Source of the DNA: Methylomonas methanica MC09
GTDB lineage: Bacteria; Pseudomonadota; Gammaproteobacteria; Methylococcales; Methylomonadaceae
DNA: 64,000 bases
Direction: 5' to 3'
Assembly (NCBI RefSeq): GCF_000214665.1
Contig: NC_015572.1
Location: forward strand, 1-64,000
Shown here one piece after another: positions 39,616 to 48,633 of the stretch. Made by a program: the position numbers and the translations under genes. The notes below the pieces were generated by a model. It was not told the origin of the DNA. It did not search any database and saw only the letters and a program-made list of their open reading frames with translations. Positions within the stretch are counted from its first letter, which is position 1, and the number at the start of each line of letters is the position of its first letter.

Positions 39616-40110
39616 ATGTCGAAATCTCTACCAACATTGCATTTGCTGTGCGGAAAAATTGCATCCGGTAAATCGACATTGGCAAATGAACTGGTCAAGG
39701 CACCAGACACTGTTCTCATTTGCGAGGATGTGTGGCTTGCGCATCTTTATCCAGACAACATCAAGTCTGTTGCCGACTATGTTAGGTATGCTTCGAATTT
39801 ACGTGGGGTGATCGGGCCGCACGTGATTGATTTACTTCTTATAGGTGTGTCCGTGGTATTGGATTTTCCAGCCAATACTGAGGAAAGTAGAAAATGGATG
39901 AAGTCTATTATCGACAAAGCCGGATCGAAGCATACGTTACATTTTCTTGATGTGTCGGACGACGATTGCTTGACTCGCTTACATACGAGAAATGAGTCTG
40001 GCGCTCACGCTTTCGTTGTGGCTGATACCGAATTTGAATTAATTACAAATTACTTCGTGGCGCCTCAACAGGAAGAGAACTTCGACATGATTCGATATCA
40101 AGTGCTCTGA
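39616..40110 (+). CDS. AAA_33-type P-loop kinase, zeta-toxin-like
   Basis: A 164-aa P-loop protein with Walker A GKIASGKST at residues 13-21, a DVWLAHLYPD segment and a lid-like RLHTRNESG. This size and pattern fit small phosphotransferases of the AAA_33/zeta-toxin fold, which phosphorylate small molecules such as antibiotics or nucleotide sugars. It follows the SnoaL-like gene with no gap. Confidence 0.8.
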   Translation: MSKSLPTLHLLCGKIASGKSTLANELVKAPDTVLICEDVWLAHLYPDNIKSVADYVRYASNLRGVIGPHVIDLLLIGVSVVLDFPANTEESRKWMKSIIDKAGSKHTLHFLDVSDDDCLTRLHTRNESGAHAFVVADTEFELITNYFVAPQQEENFDMIRYQVL

Positions 40111-40165
40111 ATCAGTTTAAATGACGTATTACGAATGCGCAATTTGGTTTCAAAATTGGTGATTG

Positions 40166-40198
40166 TTGGTTGCCAAAATATAGTATGTTGGTAACCAA
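40166..40198. promoter_or_regulatory. Inverted repeat upstream of the element 2 XRE gene
   Basis: TTGGTTGCCAA (40166-40176) and TTGGTAACCAA (40188-40198) are reverse complements with one mismatch, separated by 11 bp. This is a candidate operator for the XRE regulator, in the position of the element 1 dyad but with a different sequence. Confidence 0.5.
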
Positions 40199-40244
40199 TA
40201 TTCTATATTTTTGTTTTTATATCATTGGCTTACGTTTAATTTAT

Positions 40245-40273
40245 TTGATTGACCGCCATATTTTCATTATGAT
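40245..40273 (+). promoter_or_regulatory. Promoter of the element 2 XRE gene
   Basis: TTGATT (40245-40250) and TATGAT (40268-40273) are separated by 17 bp, with the XRE start 30 bases after the -10. Confidence 0.5.
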
Positions 40274-40596
40274 TCGAAAAAATTATTCGGGATAAGCTTT
40301 TTATGACCCCATTCGGAATCTTTTTAGAAAAGATTAGGCGTAGCCGGCAGTTGAGACAAAAGCAATTGGCTTTTAATTTGGGGATTAACGCCAGCTATAT
40401 CAGCGCCCTGGAAACAGGTCGAAAAGAACCGCCATCCAGGCAAGTTCTGGAACGACTAATTACAGCCTTGGATTTGAGCGATGACGAGCAGGCTGCGTTA
40501 TGGGAGAGTGCAGAGCAGTCGCAAAGGTCAATTCAACTGCCTGATGGTATGCGGTTGTCAGAATTTCAAATGGTAAACGAACTACGAAAACAACTA

Positions 40597-41718
40597 GTGT
40601 TTAATTGCGTAAATTCACTATCGTATTTTTAATCTGACTACCTCGGACATCTCTTCGGCGCCATTTAAAAGGTTGGGCATTTTGATTATGTCTTTTGATA
40701 AATGCCTCAATCGCACTTTTTAGTTCCTCAGCGCTTGCAAAGCTGGCTCCCTTGAGTGTTTTGCGAGCCAAAATGCCAAACCAAATTTCAATTTGATTTA
40801 ACCAACTGGCGGAAGTCGGCGTAAAGTGAAATTTCACTCGACCCTGGTATTTTTCGAGCCACGCGTCATTTTTCTTATGCGTACAATAATTGTCCAAAAT
40901 GACATGTACTTCTTTCTCTTCGGGGACTTCCGTCATGACAAGATCCATAAAGTCCTGAAAGTCATCACGTGTTTTAGTTTGCGTGGTCTGCGCCTTAATC
41001 TGCCCGGTTGCCACATTCAAAGCGGCAAATAATTTCAAGGTGCCATGTCTTTTATAGGTGCTTTTACAAGCAGCAACAATCGTTTTATCTCGCGTTTCAA
41101 CAAATCCCGTGGCTCGCTCTATTATTTGAATGCTGGGTTTTTCATCCACACTGATCACCAAAGCATTCAAAGGCGGGTTCAAGTAAAGTCCAATGATGTT
41201 GGCCGACTTTTCGGTGAATTCAGGATCGGTACTGACACACCAACTCCGTGAACGATGCAAATAAATGCCTTCTTTTTTCAACGCCCGCCAAACGGCATGC
41301 CGACTGGCATTCAATGCGTCTGCCAACGTCGGACAATCCCATCGAACCAAGCCCTCCGGCGGTTTTTCTTCCAATTTCGCAAGCAATCGATCCCTAAAGG
41401 CTTTTCCATACGTTTCAGGCTTGCCGGGTCGTGACTCATCGTCGAGCCCCGCCAGTCCTTTTTCAGCAAACCGCCTTCGCCATTTGCCAATTCGCAGGAC
41501 GAAGGTGCCCAATTTTTCCGCAATCTCTTGGTTTTGTTTTCCAGTCGCGCATTCTAAAATGATTTGTGCGCGCTCAACTTGTCGACGCTCGGCGCTATGG
41601 CTGCGGACTATTTTTTCGAGCTGCTGTGTTTGCTCGGTCGTCAGTACTATTTCTATCGCTTTTCTAGGCATGGTGCCTAGTATAGCTTATACTAAATGCT
41701 ATTTGCGCAATTAAACAC
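40597..41718 (-). mobile_element. IS630-family insertion sequence
   Basis: A 1122-bp element with inverted ends GTGTTTAATTGCGTAAAT and, from the right, GTGTTTAATTGCGCAAAT. It is bounded by TA at 40595-40596 and 41719-41720, the TA duplication typical of IS630/Tc1. It carries one minus-strand transposase gene. Confidence 0.9.
40601..41671 (-). CDS. IS630-family transposase
   Basis: A 356-aa transposase with an N-terminal HTH (LGTFVLRIGKWRRRF and DALNASRHAVWRALKKEG) and the DDE core: ALVISVDEKPSIQ, VILDNYCTHK and SWLNQIEIWFG. The frame is complete, so the element could be active. It runs opposite to the disrupted XRE gene. Confidence 0.92.
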   Translation of the reverse strand: MPRKAIEIVLTTEQTQQLEKIVRSHSAERRQVERAQIILECATGKQNQEIAEKLGTFVLRIGKWRRRFAEKGLAGLDDESRPGKPETYGKAFRDRLLAKLEEKPPEGLVRWDCPTLADALNASRHAVWRALKKEGIYLHRSRSWCVSTDPEFTEKSANIIGLYLNPPLNALVISVDEKPSIQIIERATGFVETRDKTIVAACKSTYKRHGTLKLFAALNVATGQIKAQTTQTKTRDDFQDFMDLVMTEVPEEKEVHVILDNYCTHKKNDAWLEKYQGRVKFHFTPTSASWLNQIEIWFGILARKTLKGASFASAEELKSAIEAFIKRHNQNAQPFKWRRRDVRGSQIKNTIVNLRN

Positions 41719-41819
41719 TAGGAACGTTAAGTGAAGGACATATCACGCTGATATTGAATGTCCTAGCCTTAAATAACCCCATTAGCAAGCAACCAAAAAC
41801 AAGGAGATTAGATATGTAA

Positions 41820-41987
41820 AGCGCAGCACGGAACAAACCAGATGGCTTGCCCCGCACTGCAAGCGAAGATGATACTCCGCCGTGTGGCAACGCTTAGTAT
41901 CCTCTCGCTCACAGTTCCCGTCAAGCCAACTCTGGCACATTCACCACTAACGTAAAAGTTTATTACCGAGTTCGGTAAGGAATCGTT
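41820..41987 (+). other. Leader between the XRE remnant and tnsA, partly conserved with element 1
   Basis: 168 bp ahead of tnsA. CGTCAAGCCAACTCT at about 41916 and GATAC / TATCCTC blocks match the corresponding spacer in element 1 (12657-12902) although the flanking genes are diverged. AAGGAATCGTT precedes the tnsA ATG. Confidence 0.4.
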
Positions 41988-42770
41988 ATGTCTATCGATA
42001 ATTATGGCCGGCGGAAAAGCGTCGGTCAGAGGGCCGATTTGTGCCTGAATATTACCCCGCAACCCAAAGCCGAGCTGGCAAGGCAGCCCGTGACACGGTC
42101 TCGGGGACTGGTCCGAGGTCAACACGCGTCGACCAAGATGAATTGTATGATTGCATGGGAATCGCAACTGGAACAAAAAGCCTGTTACCACTTCGAGTTT
42201 TCTCCAGTGGTCAAGGCATTTCGAGAGCAGCCGCAAACCCTCTACCTGCCAGCATCAAAGGGAATGTTCCGGTATACGCCGGACTTTGAATTGACCTTGC
42301 ATAACGGCGAAATTTGTTATGTCGAAGTAAAGCCTTTATCCAAGTTGTTCACGCCGAAAGTATTGGAGCGGCTACAGGCTGCCAGCCAGTTTCTGGCAGA
42401 AAAAGGCTATCGCTTTATTGTCTTGACTGAAGAAGAACTGAATTTTCCCAATCGAATTCGGAATTTCGCAATTCTCCGGCTGTATCTTCGATTCGACATC
42501 CCGCCTTACATTTCTGACCAAGCCAAAGCATGGGTGGCTAAAACCAACACCCCAACGATCGAAGCCCTCTGCCGTTTTGTGGGTATGCAATCCACTGCTT
42601 TTGCATTGCTTGCTCAGCTGCATATCAGCTTTGACTTCGACCAACCCCTCGATAACACCAGCCCAGTTCTCACCCCAAATATTGGAGATCATTATGAAAC
42701 TTGCTTCTTTACATACCGGACAGGACCTGATTTTAAACAATGTGCCGTATCGACTGATCCGCATGCTTGA
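41988..42770 (+). CDS. tnsA: TnsA-like transposon endonuclease, element 2
   Basis: A 260-aa TnsA with ESQLEQKACYHFEF (acidic helix), FRYTPDFEL (catalytic aspartate) and CYVEVKP (ExK). It is the same length class as the element 1 protein but well diverged in sequence. The start ATG 41988 follows AAGGAATCGTT. tnsB begins 77 bases before its stop, a longer overlap than in element 1. Confidence 0.92.
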   Translation: MSIDNYGRRKSVGQRADLCLNITPQPKAELARQPVTRSRGLVRGQHASTKMNCMIAWESQLEQKACYHFEFSPVVKAFREQPQTLYLPASKGMFRYTPDFELTLHNGEICYVEVKPLSKLFTPKVLERLQAASQFLAEKGYRFIVLTEEELNFPNRIRNFAILRLYLRFDIPPYISDQAKAWVAKTNTPTIEALCRFVGMQSTAFALLAQLHISFDFDQPLDNTSPVLTPNIGDHYETCFFTYRTGPDFKQCAVSTDPHA

Positions 42771-44643
42771 GGATGGTCAATGCCAGTTAGAACGCAAAAG
42801 TGATTTGGCATTGAGCAGTTATACCAAGCATGAGCTTCTGGGTTTTATCGGCTCTGGAGTGATCATTTTAGGTGGGCAGGAGAGTATTACTGTTGCCGCA
42901 ACAGTGGAAAACAATCGGCGACTGGAAAGCGACTTATCCGCTTATCCGGAAAAGATGCAGCAGGAAGCGAATTACAAATATAGCTATGTGAAAAGAGCGG
43001 ACGACCTATTGGGTGAAAATGTCAACCGAGTCAGGCTACCAAAAGTGATTAAGCTAGTCGCGGATGAAAACAATGATCCTCATCCACCGTCTCCATTCAC
43101 TGTTCGTTTGTGGTGGAAAAATTGGATTAAAGCGGATCGCTCTATCATTGCCTTAATAAAAAATAAGCGGGGTCCAAAAAACAAACGCCGAATTATCAAA
43201 GAGTTGGAGCAGCTCTTACAACAACTAGTCGAAGAAGTCTATCTCAAACCCGAAGGTAATAGTGTTAATGACGTCTACGAGGCATTGGCTCGTAAAATTA
43301 AGGCGTTAAACGTTAATCGAAATACTCCTCTAGCTATTCCAGGTAGAGCAACCATCTACCGCTATGTTGCTACCTATGATGAATATCTGGTCATGGCAGC
43401 CCGAAAAGGCAAGCAAGCGGCCGACAAACATTTCCGGGCAACGGGCCGAGGCCCCGAGCCCAAATATATCCTGGAGCGGGCCGAAGTCGATCATACGCCA
43501 TTGGATTTATTGATCATTGATGATTTGACCGGTTTAACCATTGGTCGACCAACAGTCACATTCATTCTTGATCGGTTTTCCCGTTTACCATTGGGTTTTG
43601 AAATCGGATTTGAGCCGCCTTCAGAGCTGGCCGTCATGCGTGCGCTACGGCATGCCATCCTGCCCAAAAACTATGTGGCCGAGCAATATCCTGACGTTGA
43701 ATGCCTATGGCTTGCATACGGCATTATGGTCACACTGGTCTGCGATAACGGTTTGGAATTTCATTCGGAACAGCTGAAACGCATGTGCGCAGAGCTAAAT
43801 ATCGAAATCATATACTGCCCCAAAAAACAGCCCCACTACAAAGGTGCCATTGAGCGATTCTTAGGTACGTTTAATCGGCAACTGAGCCACAAAATTGCCG
43901 GAACCACGTTCTCCAGTATTTCCGAGCGTGGCGATTACGATTCTGAGAATTTGGCGAGCATGACATTGGCCGAGTTTAAAAAACTGCTCCATGTCTGGCT
44001 GATCGATGTCTATAGTCAAGCCAAGCACAAAAGCCTTGGCATTACCCCGGCGCTGGCTTGGCAAGATGGCCTGAAAATCATCGAGCCCATACTGCCTGAA
44101 AGTAAGGAGAAGCTGGATTTGATTCTTGCTGTTCAGAAAGCCCGTAAGTTGAATCATGAAGGCGTGCAGTTCAAAGGCCTGATGTACAACTCGGCGGAAC
44201 TGGCGGTGTTGCGCAAACGCGGTATTGCGTCAGTCACCATCCGCATTAATCCTGAAGACTTGGGTGCCATTTGGGTGTTCGATGAACAACAGGGTGATTA
44301 TTTTACCGTGCCTTGTACCTACTCCGAGTACGCTGACAAGCTCACGCTGGCGCAGCACCTATTGATTCGTCAACAGGCCAATCAGACCAGTAGTGAACGC
44401 GTGGATGTTGATCTTTACCAGCGGGGTAAGGAGAAATTGCGCCAACTTATTGCGATGGCAAACAGTAGTAAACAACTCAGCCAACGTAAAAAAGCTGCCC
44501 GCTATAACAGCAAAGACCTCCAGCAAACACCCTTTTCATCCAACGCCTTGCCGGAGAAAATCAAAAAACCTAGCGACGATGACTATCAAAGTGCGGATAT
44601 TCCGGACTTCGACGTCGATAGCAAGGAGGTGGATCATGCTTGA
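42694..44643 (+). CDS. tnsB: TnsB DDE transposase, element 2
   Basis: A 649-aa transposase with catalytic residues D266 (AEVDHTPLDL), D351 (LVCDNGLEFHS) and E387 (GAIERFLGTFN), D-35-E spacing as in element 1. The frame is open upstream to 42577, but ATG 42694 (MKLASLHTGQ) has TTGGAG in front and aligns with the element 1 start. It should recognise the TCTCATAATT repeats of elements 2 and 3. It ends 8 bases into tnsC. Confidence 0.94.
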   Translation: MKLASLHTGQDLILNNVPYRLIRMLEDGQCQLERKSDLALSSYTKHELLGFIGSGVIILGGQESITVAATVENNRRLESDLSAYPEKMQQEANYKYSYVKRADDLLGENVNRVRLPKVIKLVADENNDPHPPSPFTVRLWWKNWIKADRSIIALIKNKRGPKNKRRIIKELEQLLQQLVEEVYLKPEGNSVNDVYEALARKIKALNVNRNTPLAIPGRATIYRYVATYDEYLVMAARKGKQAADKHFRATGRGPEPKYILERAEVDHTPLDLLIIDDLTGLTIGRPTVTFILDRFSRLPLGFEIGFEPPSELAVMRALRHAILPKNYVAEQYPDVECLWLAYGIMVTLVCDNGLEFHSEQLKRMCAELNIEIIYCPKKQPHYKGAIERFLGTFNRQLSHKIAGTTFSSISERGDYDSENLASMTLAEFKKLLHVWLIDVYSQAKHKSLGITPALAWQDGLKIIEPILPESKEKLDLILAVQKARKLNHEGVQFKGLMYNSAELAVLRKRGIASVTIRINPEDLGAIWVFDEQQGDYFTVPCTYSEYADKLTLAQHLLIRQQANQTSSERVDVDLYQRGKEKLRQLIAMANSSKQLSQRKKAARYNSKDLQQTPFSSNALPEKIKKPSDDDYQSADIPDFDVDSKEVDHA

Positions 44644-45610
44644 TCAAACGGACTTAAATCAAACGTGGGCAACGGTATCTCGGTTGATTGTGAAACATCC
44701 GAGTTTCAACAAGGCTTACCAAGCGTTGAGGGACGCCTATCTCTTCAACCGGCAAACCGGATTGTCTAAAAACTATTGGCTGGTCGGTCCCTCGGGGACC
44801 GGCAAAACCACGTTGATGGATATGTTGGTCAAAGAGTTTCCGCCGGTTGAGCTGGACGATCGGCGCAGTATTCCGGTGCTAGCCATCAATATTCCGGCGT
44901 TGCCGACCATCAAAAATCTCGCCGAGGAGATATTGGTGCAACTAGGCGATCCTCTGTTTCATCGAGGATCGGCCATCGATAAAACAATTCGTATCCTGCA
45001 TCTAATCAAAGTCTGCGAGGTCAAGCTGATTGTGTTCGACGAAATGCAGCATTTCATCGACCGGGGGCATAAACGTGCGCCTGCCGAAGTGGCCGACTGG
45101 CTTAAAACCCTGATCGACAGAGCACAGATTTCAACCGTGATCATGGGTTTGGAGCGCACGCAAATCATCCTGGACTCCAACGAGCAATTGCGTCGCCGTT
45201 TTTGCCGCCGCATTGATCTGCGGCCGTTTGATTTGGAATGCCCCAACAGTCGCAGTCACTTTTTGGGTGTCATCAAAAAAATCGATACCACGCTTGGCCT
45301 GCCTACCGCGTTGGACTTGCAACAACCAGGTATTGCGCGGCAACTGCATTTCGCCACCAATGGCATTATGGACTATATGATCAAATTGATGCTCGGTGCT
45401 TATCAGATTGCCTTGAACGATGCATCGCATGGCATCGACCAAACCTGTCTGCAAGCGGCGTTCAGCGAATCGATTTGGGTGGAAGGCGTGGGCAAATTGA
45501 ACCCATTCCATCCGGATTTTTTTGGTGAGCGGTTGGATCAGCGTGGGATGGTGTTTTTCAAGGCCCCTGCAGTGGAATTGGCAAAGGCAAAAAAAGGAGA
45601 ACGCTTGTGA
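44636..45610 (+). CDS. tnsC: TnsC AAA+ regulator, element 2
   Basis: A 324-aa AAA+ ATPase with Walker A GPSGTGKTT beginning at residue 51 and Walker B LIVFDEMQHF. ATG 44636 is preceded by AAGGAGGTG, a near-ideal ribosome site; the frame extends upstream but those codons overlap tnsB in another frame. The stop overlaps the tnsD start (GTGA). Confidence 0.94.
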   Translation: MLDQTDLNQTWATVSRLIVKHPSFNKAYQALRDAYLFNRQTGLSKNYWLVGPSGTGKTTLMDMLVKEFPPVELDDRRSIPVLAINIPALPTIKNLAEEILVQLGDPLFHRGSAIDKTIRILHLIKVCEVKLIVFDEMQHFIDRGHKRAPAEVADWLKTLIDRAQISTVIMGLERTQIILDSNEQLRRRFCRRIDLRPFDLECPNSRSHFLGVIKKIDTTLGLPTALDLQQPGIARQLHFATNGIMDYMIKLMLGAYQIALNDASHGIDQTCLQAAFSESIWVEGVGKLNPFHPDFFGERLDQRGMVFFKAPAVELAKAKKGERL

Positions 45611-47463
45611 ACGACTCCCGGTTAACTTTGATTTGCCCCCCGCTTCGTACCAAGTGCCACGCCGATGAAAATCCGGTCGGCTACTTAATGCGGTTAGCCG
45701 ACACGAATACGTATTCGTCTTACCGCTGGTTGTTGAAAGGTCGAGGTGTTGACACCGTTGATTTTGAAAAGTTATATCAAACCTATCTGGAGGCCAGTTG
45801 GACTGGATTCCAATACGCTGATCCTAAGCTCGCTCAAACCTGTGCCTTACCGAACATTCACCTGATTTCCACAAGACTACGGTATTGCCCGCAATGTCTT
45901 CAGGAAGACAACTATTGGCGCATCGGCTGGCAAATAAAATGGTCTGTCGCATGCAGCCGGCACCAGGTATGGCTACAGGATTTATGTCCTGACTGTCATA
46001 AGGAACATAGCTTTTTGAAAGCTCGTGGAAGTCAGAGCAAATGTCTGGAGCATTTAACGCAAGCGGACGCTATTCAGGCCCATTCTTCGATTGTTCGGAT
46101 GCAGCGATTTTTGGAGGACGGCATTCTGGAGTTTGAAAATCATTTATTCAACGCCGATCATAGGCCAACCTTGCTTGAGCGGTGCGAACTACTTGAGTTC
46201 ATGTGGAAGTGGTTGCTGATTGGCGAGGATGCGACAAAGCCGTCGAGGCATAAATTTCAGTACGTTACTGACGTTAAGGTGATTGCCGGCCAATGCGCTG
46301 ACGCGCTATTTTCCGACGAAAGCGGGTTATGGCGATATTTGCAAACGATTCACTTAACTCGTGCCAGCGCGATTGGTATCCAACAGAAACGGTTAGTCCA
46401 ATTCTATCGCCAACTCTTTAGTGAGTTCACTGAACCACCGTTTCAACGATTAAAAGAGGTCGTTGAACAATACGCAACGATGAACTTGATTCGAGACATT
46501 ACTGAAAAGCATACGCTATTCAGTAATAATGCCAAAAAAGCGCAGCTGTGGTACTCATTCAACCGAGCTTGCAATGAGTACGATATTGCCTCCTCGGTAT
46601 TAACCAGAGCGATCATCGACAAACAAGTCACCGCTCATTATGAAAAAACATCGAGCAGTTACACTAAATGCGCAATCTATCGTCCTGACCTGGAAAAGAT
46701 TTTGCCGCATCTGAATGGGCTGATAACGGCACGCCGGGCAGCGCAAATCTTAGGGGTAACGAAGGTACAATTTGCGCAGTTGCAAAACAGCGGGTGCTTT
46801 AAATTCGAAGTTCCGCCTCGCGAAGAGTATTGTTCGACCTGGCAGTATTCCAAGCTTGAGCTTGAAACCGTGATTGAAAATATCAACAGGGGGGCAGCAA
46901 CGGTTACCGACGATTGTATGGTTCTGTCGTTGACGCTGCAAAACCACATTCGGGGCAGCATTGAAATGCCGTTTCGGCGAGTCTTTAAAGCCATCGTTTC
47001 AGGACAACTTATCGTCAGGAAGCCCGATGACAATATTTGCAAACTCGGTGATTTGTGGCTGGATAAAACGGAGTTTACCCGTTGGTTAAAGAAGTTGCGT
47101 CGTAAATCGGACGCTCTGTCGGTTACCCAAGCGGCTAAGGTCCTCGGAATCAATGAAGAATTCTGCTATCAGTTGGTCAATAGCGGCTACCTGAACCATA
47201 AGGTCAATTCGAACAATGCCAAGGTGATTTTTCCAGACCATATCCGGCAATTCAGACAGGAATACGTGATTTTATCCAAGCTTTCAAATGAGTCTCGTCT
47301 CACTTCGGGAAGTATTATGGAGTTGCTGCAGGACTTGGGGGTCTACCCTGTCGACTATGAGGATTATGAAAAACTGCGGCAGAAATTGTACCTTCGGGCC
47401 GAAGTCCTAAAGTCAACCAAACTTTTACATTATGTTCAACATTTGCCGGAAATTGGCTTATAG
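45607..47463 (+). CDS. tnsD: TnsD-like site-specific target selector, element 2
   Basis: A 618-aa TniQ-domain protein starting with GTG. It has GYLMRLADTNTYSSYRWLL, zinc motifs YCPQCLQEDNYW and CSRHQVWLQDLCPDC, and a C-terminal half with HTH segments (ITARRAAQILGVTKVQFAQL, LSVTQAAKVLGINEEFCYQL). It is the only TniQ protein of element 2 and resembles the long one of element 1 in layout, so this pair are the best candidates for gyrB-site recognition. Confidence 0.92.
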   Translation: MNDSRLTLICPPLRTKCHADENPVGYLMRLADTNTYSSYRWLLKGRGVDTVDFEKLYQTYLEASWTGFQYADPKLAQTCALPNIHLISTRLRYCPQCLQEDNYWRIGWQIKWSVACSRHQVWLQDLCPDCHKEHSFLKARGSQSKCLEHLTQADAIQAHSSIVRMQRFLEDGILEFENHLFNADHRPTLLERCELLEFMWKWLLIGEDATKPSRHKFQYVTDVKVIAGQCADALFSDESGLWRYLQTIHLTRASAIGIQQKRLVQFYRQLFSEFTEPPFQRLKEVVEQYATMNLIRDITEKHTLFSNNAKKAQLWYSFNRACNEYDIASSVLTRAIIDKQVTAHYEKTSSSYTKCAIYRPDLEKILPHLNGLITARRAAQILGVTKVQFAQLQNSGCFKFEVPPREEYCSTWQYSKLELETVIENINRGAATVTDDCMVLSLTLQNHIRGSIEMPFRRVFKAIVSGQLIVRKPDDNICKLGDLWLDKTEFTRWLKKLRRKSDALSVTQAAKVLGINEEFCYQLVNSGYLNHKVNSNNAKVIFPDHIRQFRQEYVILSKLSNESRLTSGSIMELLQDLGVYPVDYEDYEKLRQKLYLRAEVLKSTKLLHYVQHLPEIGL

Positions 47464-47587
47464 TTGGCCCAGTACGAATGCCTAAGATAAGAAAAAGAGA
47501 ATTTGTTGTGGAATTTTAGTGCGAACACCGCGCTACCAAGACAATTTCAGCGCCTTGGCGACAAATTATTTTTAATGTTAGCTGATC

Positions 47588-47720
47588 ACTCAACAACCAC
47601 CAGCTTAAAGCTGGTGGGTTGAAGATCGGCGGACTAAACCGCCGACTGAAAGAGAATACGTCTAAAGCCGGCGGTTTTCACCGCGGGCCGAGCGTCCTTC
47701 GGGCGGGCTAAAGCCGCCTA
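47588..47720 (+). repeat. Palindromic repeat, copy 1 of an inverted pair
   Basis: A 133-bp unit rich in internal hairpins (ACCAGCTTAAAGCTGGT; AAAGCCGGCGG). Its reverse complement recurs at 55841-55974 with the same outer edges (ACTCAACAACCAC and GCGGGCTAAAGCCGCC). Internally palindromic REP/MITE-like units of this kind are often mobilised by IS200/IS605-type or REP transposases; none is in the window. Confidence 0.7.
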
Positions 47721-47927
47721 TTTGAAAATAAAGAGTTCGAGCTTGGTTTATATGTGTTTCTGTTTTTACTGTCAGGAACATTATCAACAGCCTATGGATT
47801 CTATATGTGGCATACAAAAATCCAGCCGAAGCAAGATGAGCTAGTAGATCTCCAAATTGAAAGGTTAAAGGTAGATATTAAATTATCTAATAAGGAAGTG
47901 CAGACACGTTGTTATGTCCGCTACTGA
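47717..47927 (+). pseudogene. Truncated membrane/coiled-coil protein remnant
   Basis: An open frame without a start codon runs out of the palindromic repeat. It encodes a membrane segment (LYVFLFLLSGTLSTAYGF) followed by a charged helix (DELVDLQIERLKVDIKLS), ending TGA at 47925-47927. It is probably the 3' end of a gene cut by the repeat or a deletion. Confidence 0.4.
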
Positions 47928-48633
47928 CTGGAGACATTGATTTAACTGCCCTTCAGAATGTTGAGGGCGTTTTTACCGGATAATATTGAGCTATACCTGA
48001 CTGTACGAACTCGTGCCGCCTTCTAACTGTACGGTTCCCCCTAAACCAACTGGCTGCTATAGTTGGCTGTCACAAGTGCATATGGGGTGACTTACGTCAG
48101 TGGGGCGATAGTACCAGTTTGCCACACCCAGAAACTGATTTCACTCACGCTGAATTTGTCTTGATGGCGGTGCTCGTACGTCCGTAACCCCATCGTGACC
48201 TAATCCACTGCGAGTATCACGCACAAGCAAGAAGATGCGATTAGATTGGCTGGTTATTTTAATAATCCATCCAGCCATTGTCGCCGGCCGAAGCAAAAGG
48301 GCTATGTTGCACGAATAGCATTGATGGTGAATTTCCCCTTACCCCAAATCGCAAGACGGATTTAGGGCGCGGCCACAGTCATCGGCGTACCCAGCTGGGT
48401 TATAAAGATTGGTTGTAGTCTCGCCAATTCGTGGTTCGGTATTTCTTGGTTGGTGGCTTGGGCATTTCCAGCTTGAGATCAGTGAATTCCCTTACACCAT
48501 GGGTGCAACCGGCAATTTATGCAACAAAGCCGGTTTTCATAGAAAACAGCTGGACTTTGGAATTAGAAAGTCTAATATTTTTGCTTATGAGAAATTAACC
48601 AAAAACTCCAACTTCATCTGATTAAGCCTCCAA

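Larger units (their letters stand above)
40303..41819 (+). pseudogene. XRE regulator of element 2, split by an IS630 element
   Basis: The first 98 codons (40303-40596) encode a HTH protein like the element 1 regulator (QLAFNLGINASYISALETGR, LITALDLSDDEQ). An IS630 copy is inserted at a TA. Removing 40597-41720 joins KQL directly to GTLSEGHITLILNVLALNN and a stop at 41817-41819, restoring a 130-residue protein. The HTH part is still translated with a short foreign tail (VFNCVNSLSYF), so a truncated repressor may persist. Loss of the C-terminal half could alter control of the downstream tns operon. Confidence 0.88.
47464..48633. other. 1.2-kb region without an intact gene, upstream of the deaminase
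   Basis: It holds a palindromic repeat (47588-47720), a truncated membrane-protein remnant (about 47717-47927) and roughly 700 bp with no credible ORF; the 70-codon frame at 48409-48621 is unconvincing. AvcD-type deaminases are controlled by an RNA antitoxin encoded just upstream, so this stretch is where such an RNA should be sought. I cannot identify one from sequence alone. Confidence 0.45.

Noticed and set aside
48409..48621. 70-codon frame upstream of the AvcD-type gene
   Set aside because: No family resemblance and no good start; the segment more likely holds non-coding or decayed sequence.
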